From: Natrialba chahannaoensis JCM 10990
GTDB lineage: Archaea > Halobacteriota > Halobacteria > Halobacteriales > Natrialbaceae
Assembly: GCF_000337135.1 (NCBI RefSeq)
Contig: NZ_AOIN01000099.1
Location: 1,569-46,498 of the forward strand
Length of the DNA: 44,930 nt
Direction of reading: 5' to 3'
A program made the position numbers and the translations under genes. The notes under the pieces are model-generated. The model was not told the origin of the DNA and searched no databases. It saw only the letters and a list, made by a program, of their open reading frames with translations. Of this stretch, positions 41,150-44,930 are shown piece by piece; position 1 is the first letter of the stretch; each line of letters begins with the position of its first letter.

Positions 41150-41409
41150 ACGGGCACTAGACTCAGACTACGGCGGACTGGCTCCAGCTGACAGCCGGTA
41201 GTGGTCGGCGTGGAAAGACAGTGTCTGGATCGTGTGAGAGACAGCGGTACTCGAGTCCACCTCGCGGCCATAGCGTCTCCATCTCGGTCGTACCCACAGG
41301 GCACTCGTTTCTTTACGTATCTCTGGTCACAAGATGTAGATACGACGGGTTACCGACGCGACGATCGATATTTTCCTCGCGTGGATCACTTGTTCGTGAG
41401 TGAGAGCGA

Positions 41410-42825
41410 CTAGTACTTCGGATCTGCGCCGGTCGCCTCGTATACGTCGTCCATCACGTCGTCGCGGCGCTGCTGCCAGTGTTCGAGTGCGGCGGGATGG
41501 TCTGGGTAGTGTTCGTAGAGGTCGAGCAGGTCGTCGGCACAGCGTTTCGTCTGGAAGAGTGTCCAGATAGTGCCCCAGTGACCGCGGCTGTTGAGTAGGC
41601 TCTCGAACGCGAGCTTCGGGCCGACGCTGGTGCTGCCCTCGTAGAGGGCCTCGGCGAGTTTCTCGCCGGGCATCGCGGCGAGCAGCCCCATCAGGTCGTC
41701 GACGTCGATGGCCGTCGAGAGGATGTTGTAGACGTCGAGTGCGGCGTAGCGAGCGCCGAAGTGGTCCATGACGCGCTGGTTGTACTCCCAGAGGGCCTTC
41801 TCGCTGACATCGCCCGTCTCGAGTCCCTCGATAGCCTGCTCGGCGGCGTACTTGCCCGCGTAGGCTGCGCCGGCGATACCGCCCCCGGTGGTGGGGTTGA
41901 CATGACCTGCAGCGTCGCCGACGGCCATGTAACCGGGGTGGACGGCCGAGTCGTAGGGCCGGCGAGTCGGCAGTGCAGCGCCAAGTTTGTCGTCGATCTC
42001 GGCACCGTCGAACTCGGGACGGTTCTCGAGGTCGTGTTTGAGGTCGTCGACGAGTTTCATCGGCTCCTCAGTCATCTGGAAGCCGAGGCCCGCGTTGATC
42101 TCAGTCTCCGTCCGCGGGAAGTACCAGAGGTAGCCTGCGGCGCGCTCGGTCGGCTTGAAGACGAGCGCGTCCGACCACTCGACCGGGTCCTCGACGTGGA
42201 CGACCTCGCGGTAGGCCGAACAGAAGTGCGAGTAGTTGACGTTGGTGTCGAACATTGAGGTCGAGAAGTCGACGTTGTCCTGCAACACCGAGAGCGCGCC
42301 CGCAGCGTCGATAACGAGGTCTGCCTCGTAGGTGAGCGGCTGGCCCTTCCTGATCGCCTCGACGCCGGTGACCTGTCCGCCGTCGTCTTTCTGGGTGACA
42401 TTCTGAACGACAGTGTCGTAATGGAAGTCCGCGCCTGCCTCGGCCGCTCCCTCGATAATGCGTCGGCCGTACTCCCAGCGGTCGATGACGGCGAGTTCGC
42501 CGGGAACCGGGATTTCGAGAACGGTATCCTCCTGTGGAATCTCGAAGCGGCCGTGATCAACGCCGGTGTTGGTGAACGCGGGTTCGAGTTTGGACTTCGG
42601 AATCGCATCGGGGAACGCGTCGGCTCCCTTGAGCGCGTCACCACAGGCGATGTGGCCCGCTTCCTCCTCGGTCTTTCGCTCGAGGACGACGACCTCATAG
42701 CCCGCTTGCGCGATTGTCGCTGCCGCGTAACAACCCGAGGTCCCCGCGCCGACGACGACCACGTCGGGTGATCGGGTTTCGGCCTCGGATGTCGACCCGG
42801 CAGCCGACTGTTCCTGTGTGCTCAT
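41410..42825 (-). CDS. geranylgeranyl reductase-family flavoprotein
   Basis: A 471-aa FAD-dependent reductase likely saturating isoprenoid chains of archaeal lipids or menaquinone. N-terminal FAD-binding GxGxxG in VVVVGAGTSGCYAAATIAQA near residue 28, CGDAL and DRWEYGRRI motifs, and the second FAD motif PGYMAVGDAAGHVNPTTGGG near 305. The C-terminus has helical GGR features. ATG 42825; the frame is open upstream to 42891, but the Ser/Glu leader after 42825 is typical. Divergent from the 2Fe-2S ferredoxin, which could supply electrons (inference). Confidence 0.88.
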   Translation of the reverse strand: MSTQEQSAAGSTSEAETRSPDVVVVGAGTSGCYAAATIAQAGYEVVVLERKTEEEAGHIACGDALKGADAFPDAIPKSKLEPAFTNTGVDHGRFEIPQEDTVLEIPVPGELAVIDRWEYGRRIIEGAAEAGADFHYDTVVQNVTQKDDGGQVTGVEAIRKGQPLTYEADLVIDAAGALSVLQDNVDFSTSMFDTNVNYSHFCSAYREVVHVEDPVEWSDALVFKPTERAAGYLWYFPRTETEINAGLGFQMTEEPMKLVDDLKHDLENRPEFDGAEIDDKLGAALPTRRPYDSAVHPGYMAVGDAAGHVNPTTGGGIAGAAYAGKYAAEQAIEGLETGDVSEKALWEYNQRVMDHFGARYAALDVYNILSTAIDVDDLMGLLAAMPGEKLAEALYEGSTSVGPKLAFESLLNSRGHWGTIWTLFQTKRCADDLLDLYEHYPDHPAALEHWQQRRDDVMDDVYEATGADPKY

Positions 42826-43000
42826 ATCAACAGTGTGGACACCGTGGTAAGAAAACGTTTTATGGTCACTCCGTCCTCGACCGACGGACAAAATGGGTGC
42901 CAGCGTCGGCTCCAGCCTCGGTCGACCGCACAGTAGAGTGGTTCGGACATGGATACGTTTCCCACCGTGAGTTTCGTCCTATCCTCGAGGACAGATCTGT

Positions 43001-43007
43001 AATAAAG
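43001..43007 (+). promoter_or_regulatory. TATA-like box of the ferredoxin gene
   Basis: AATAAAG lies about 32-38 bp before ATG 43039, in the divergent gap with the reductase gene. Confidence 0.4.
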
Positions 43008-43038
43008 AGTTTTAGTGTCGTTCTTCGTAGCACCCCGT

Positions 43039-43380
43039 ATGACCGAATATACGATCGAGTTCGTCGGCACGGGCGAGACGATCACCTGCTCAGACAAGGA
43101 AACCATTCTGAGCCGCTGTCTCGAGGAGGGCATCGCCCAGGAGTACTCCTGCCGTGTTGGCATGTGTTTGGCCTGCTCGGCCGAGATCATCGAGGGTGAG
43201 GTCACTCAGCCAGCGGCCCGCGGGTTCACCGAGGAGGAGGCAGAAGCCTACGCCCTGACCTGCATGGCGCGCCCGCAGTCAGACCTCAAACTCGAGCGCG
43301 GCAAGTACCCACCGAGCATCGAATCGGATCTCGAGGCCGGAAGTGCAGATGGCGGTGACACTGCTGCGGCTGACGACTGA
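43039..43380 (+). CDS. plant-type 2Fe-2S ferredoxin
   Basis: A 113-aa ferredoxin with the 2Fe-2S ligands CRVGMCLAC (C-x4-C-x2-C) near residues 38-46 and the fourth Cys in ALTCMARPQSDLKLE near 79. It lacks the ~30-residue N-terminal insertion typical of the major halobacterial ferredoxin, and ends with an acidic, disordered tail (ESDLEAGSADGGDTAAADD). Electron partner unknown; the divergent GGR-type reductase is a candidate. Confidence 0.9.
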   Translation: MTEYTIEFVGTGETITCSDKETILSRCLEEGIAQEYSCRVGMCLACSAEIIEGEVTQPAARGFTEEEAEAYALTCMARPQSDLKLERGKYPPSIESDLEAGSADGGDTAAADD

Positions 43381-43390
43381 GTCGGTCTTC

Positions 43391-43444
43391 TGTACCTGCA
43401 ACTGTACCTGTACCTGTACCTGTACCTGGACTTGGACTGCGACT
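43391..43444. repeat. degenerate TGTACC hexanucleotide array
   Basis: Nine 6-bp units: TGTACC, TGCAAC, four exact TGTACC (43403-43426), TGGACT twice, GCGACT. It lies in the convergent spacer after the ferredoxin gene. Confidence 0.7.
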
Positions 43445-43520
43445 GTTTGCCGGAGTACCAGCCGGGTGCACTTTCACCGAAACGACTGCTAGCAGTGGAC
43501 CAGCGTTCGTTCGAAAGCCG

Positions 43521-43999
43521 TTACTCGGCGAGCAACGCACGTGTCCGTCGATGTCGATACCACAACATCCCCGCAAGCAGCGGCGACGCGAGCGGTAAGT
43601 TGCCCGCCGACGGAACGCGGTACTCGATTCGATCACGAACGAGCGTCTCCTCGCCGAGGTCGACGAACTGGTGGATGTGACGCCATGTGTCGTACGGTCC
43701 CCGATCACCAATCTGCTCGTCCACGAAGCGTGCCCGGTCCGTCGCTACCTCTCGACGATTTCGACAACCCACTCGCTCTCGGGAACCCAGCCGATGCCGA
43801 GTGGCTGCAACTCGAGATGGACTTCAGTTCCGACACGGTAGCCGTCCGGATCGGGTTCACCGTCCGGCCCAACGGCGTGAGAGACTGACATCCCGGTCCA
43901 GTCGGGCGTCAGCACCGTTAGTTCCTCGACACCGTCGTAGAACTCCCAGACGGTCTCGAACGCGACCGGGAACACTAAACACCGTTCACAGGTTGGCAT
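43521..43999 (-). pseudogene. SRPBCC-fold (polyketide cyclase-like) gene with an apparent frameshift
   Basis: Two adjoining minus-strand frames read as one SRPBCC/START-like protein of about 160 aa. From ATG 43999: MPTCERCLVFPVAFETVWEF through ELTVLTPDWTGMSV to WVVEIVER, ending at a TAG near 43745-43747. In another frame immediately after: VATDRARFVDEQIGDRGPYD, DTWRHIHQFVDLGEETLVRD, RIEYRVP... to a TAA at 43521. The join near 43745-43765 lacks a base or two. This is either a real frameshift mutation or a sequencing/assembly error near the contig end. The family binds hydrophobic ligands; function unknown. Confidence 0.7.
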
Positions 44000-44020
44000 A
44001 CAAAAGCTGATGGCGTACTG

Positions 44021-44032
44021 ATGTAATTACAT
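44021..44032. promoter_or_regulatory. 12-bp palindrome upstream of the SRPBCC gene
   Basis: ATGTAATTACAT is self-complementary and lies 22-33 bp before ATG 43999, overlapping the expected TATA/BRE. It may be the core promoter, an operator, or both. Confidence 0.4.
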
Positions 44033-44174
44033 TACTCTGTCGCCGTCGTGCTGTACTCAGCGGACGCGGGACAAATAGGAGGTGTCTCAGGTCAAAAAGA
44101 GATTACCAGAACCGTGGCGGTGAAGTGGTAGTCTGCTTACTCAGCCGTCGACAGGAACTGTCGAACCCTGCCAA

Positions 44175-44912
44175 TCAGTCGACGAAGTCGATATCGTCGG
44201 CGTCCATCTCGGGCTGGACCGTCTCACCCTCCGGTCGCCCGTAGATCTGTGGCGACTGGACGCCGGTGACGACGATCATCGTCCGCATGCTGCCCTCAAG
44301 TGTCTCGTCGATCGAGGTCCCCCAGATGATGCGTGCGTCGGGGTCGATCCGGTCGTAGATCTCTTCGACGACGCCCTCGGCTTCCTCGATAGACATGTCG
44401 TTACCACCGGTGACGTTGACCAGCGCGGAGCTGGCACCGGAGATGTCGACGTCGAGCAGGGGCGATCGCAGGGCGGTTTTGACCGAGTCCTCGGCCTTCG
44501 CTTCGGAGTCGGACTCGCCGAGTCCGATCATCGCGACGCCGCCGCGTTCCATCACGGTACGAACGTCTGCGAAGTCCAGGTTGACGAGACCCGGCTTCGT
44601 GATCAGTTCGGTAATGCCCTTCACCGAGCGCATCAGCACCTCGTCGCTGACTTTGAACGCCTGGCGGACGGGCAGCTTGCCGACGGAGTCGAGCAGTCGG
44701 TCGTTCGGGACGACGATGACGGTGTCAGAAACGTCGCGCAGGCGCTCGAGTCCCGCCTCGGCGTTGGTTCGGCGGACCTCTCCCTCCGCGGTGAAGGGCG
44801 TCGTGACGATCGAAATCGTTAGCGCGCCCGACTCGCGGGCCGCCTTCGCGACGACGGGTGCCGAGCCGGTGCCGGTACCGCCACCGAGTCCGGCGGTGAC
44901 GAAGACCATGTC
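44175..44912 (-). CDS. ftsZ: cell-division protein FtsZ, C-terminal part
   Basis: A tubulin-like GTPase forming the division ring. Only 245 C-terminal residues are present; the N-terminus lies beyond the window. The tubulin signature [20 protein letters not shown] is at the cut end. [40 protein letters not shown] (synergy-loop region) and [20 protein letters not shown] follow. The acidic tail ends DADDIDFVD. Haloarchaea have two cell-division FtsZ paralogues; I could not decide which this is. Bases 44913-44930 that appear to extend the frame (codons reading MYKRQ) are adapter sequence, not gene. Confidence 0.93.
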   Translation of the reverse strand, partial: DMVFVTAGLGGGTGTGSAPVVAKAARESGALTISIVTTPFTAEGEVRRTNAEAGLERLRDVSDTVIVVPNDRLLDSVGKLPVRQAFKVSDEVLMRSVKGITELITKPGLVNLDFADVRTVMERGGVAMIGLGESDSEAKAEDSVKTALRSPLLDVDISGASSALVNVTGGNDMSIEEAEGVVEEIYDRIDPDARIIWGTSIDETLEGSMRTMIVVTGVQSPQIYGRPEGETVQPEMDADDIDFVD

Positions 44913-44930
44913 CTGTCTCTTATACACATC
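44913..44930. other. Nextera transposase adapter (artefact)
   Basis: CTGTCTCTTATACACATC equals the first 18 of 19 bases of the Tn5/Nextera mosaic-end adapter, read from insert into adapter. It is library sequence left at the contig edge. Confidence 0.95.

Noticed and set aside
43286-43711. 141-codon minus-strand frame across the TGTACC array
   Set aside because: Its Gly-Thr repeats merely translate the hexanucleotide array and it overlaps the SRPBCC 3' part in another frame.

Overview
The window is haloarchaeal chromosomal DNA, most likely from the Natrialbales (Natrinema/Haloterrigena/Natronorubrum type; an inference, no marker gene was compared). The evidence is high GC with strong third-position GC, acidic proteins, leaderless genes with a TATA-like box about 25-30 bp before the start codon, archaeal families (DapABDE lysine pathway, TFS, NAC, TrmI, geranylgeranyl reductase, FtsZ, Lrp) and several short protein families found only in haloarchaea. 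No tRNA, rRNA or CRISPR array was recognised.

Layout. 1-507: gene-poor, with a possible coding remnant. 508-2886: chemotaxis transducer. 3162-6117: overlapping nucleotide operon pyrG, guaAb and a small DUF7126-like gene. 6728-8178 (minus): 5-formyl-THF cyclo-ligase and a MoaB-like protein. 8418-13669: oxidoreductase, small membrane protein, IDI-like Nudix protein, PHP phosphoesterase, FemAB/GNAT-like transferase. 13681-15273: divergent lrp and carA sharing two matched operators. 15388-17184: SIMPL lipoprotein and a double universal stress protein. 17254-20510: divergent purine genes, a PurN/AICAR-transformylase fusion and purB. 20779-26588 (minus): lysine/DAP operon dapA-dapB-dapD-AKR-lysA-dapE. 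27012-27836: htpX.

27837-29580 is the accessory part of the window. A structured, AT-rich 545-bp spacer precedes a Tat-exported precursor whose last 65 residues carry ten cysteines and whose remainder carries none. This is the architecture of halocin C8, where one precursor encodes both immunity protein and bacteriocin. Two bases after its stop a further gene begins but is cut after about 25 codons by a hairpin resembling the end of a haloarchaeal IS200/IS605 element.

29586-43380 returns to housekeeping and conserved genes: NYN nuclease-like protein, PUA protein, SPFH-like mini-protein, NAC-trmI pair, TFS, MFS transporter, DUF5789/5797/5787-like proteins, Nudix hydrolase, S10-like protein, M20D amidohydrolase, a second M48 protease, a GGR-family reductase and a 2Fe-2S ferredoxin. 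An SRPBCC gene at 43521-43999 appears frameshifted. The window ends inside ftsZ. Its last 18 bases match the Nextera transposase adapter and are a sequencing artefact.
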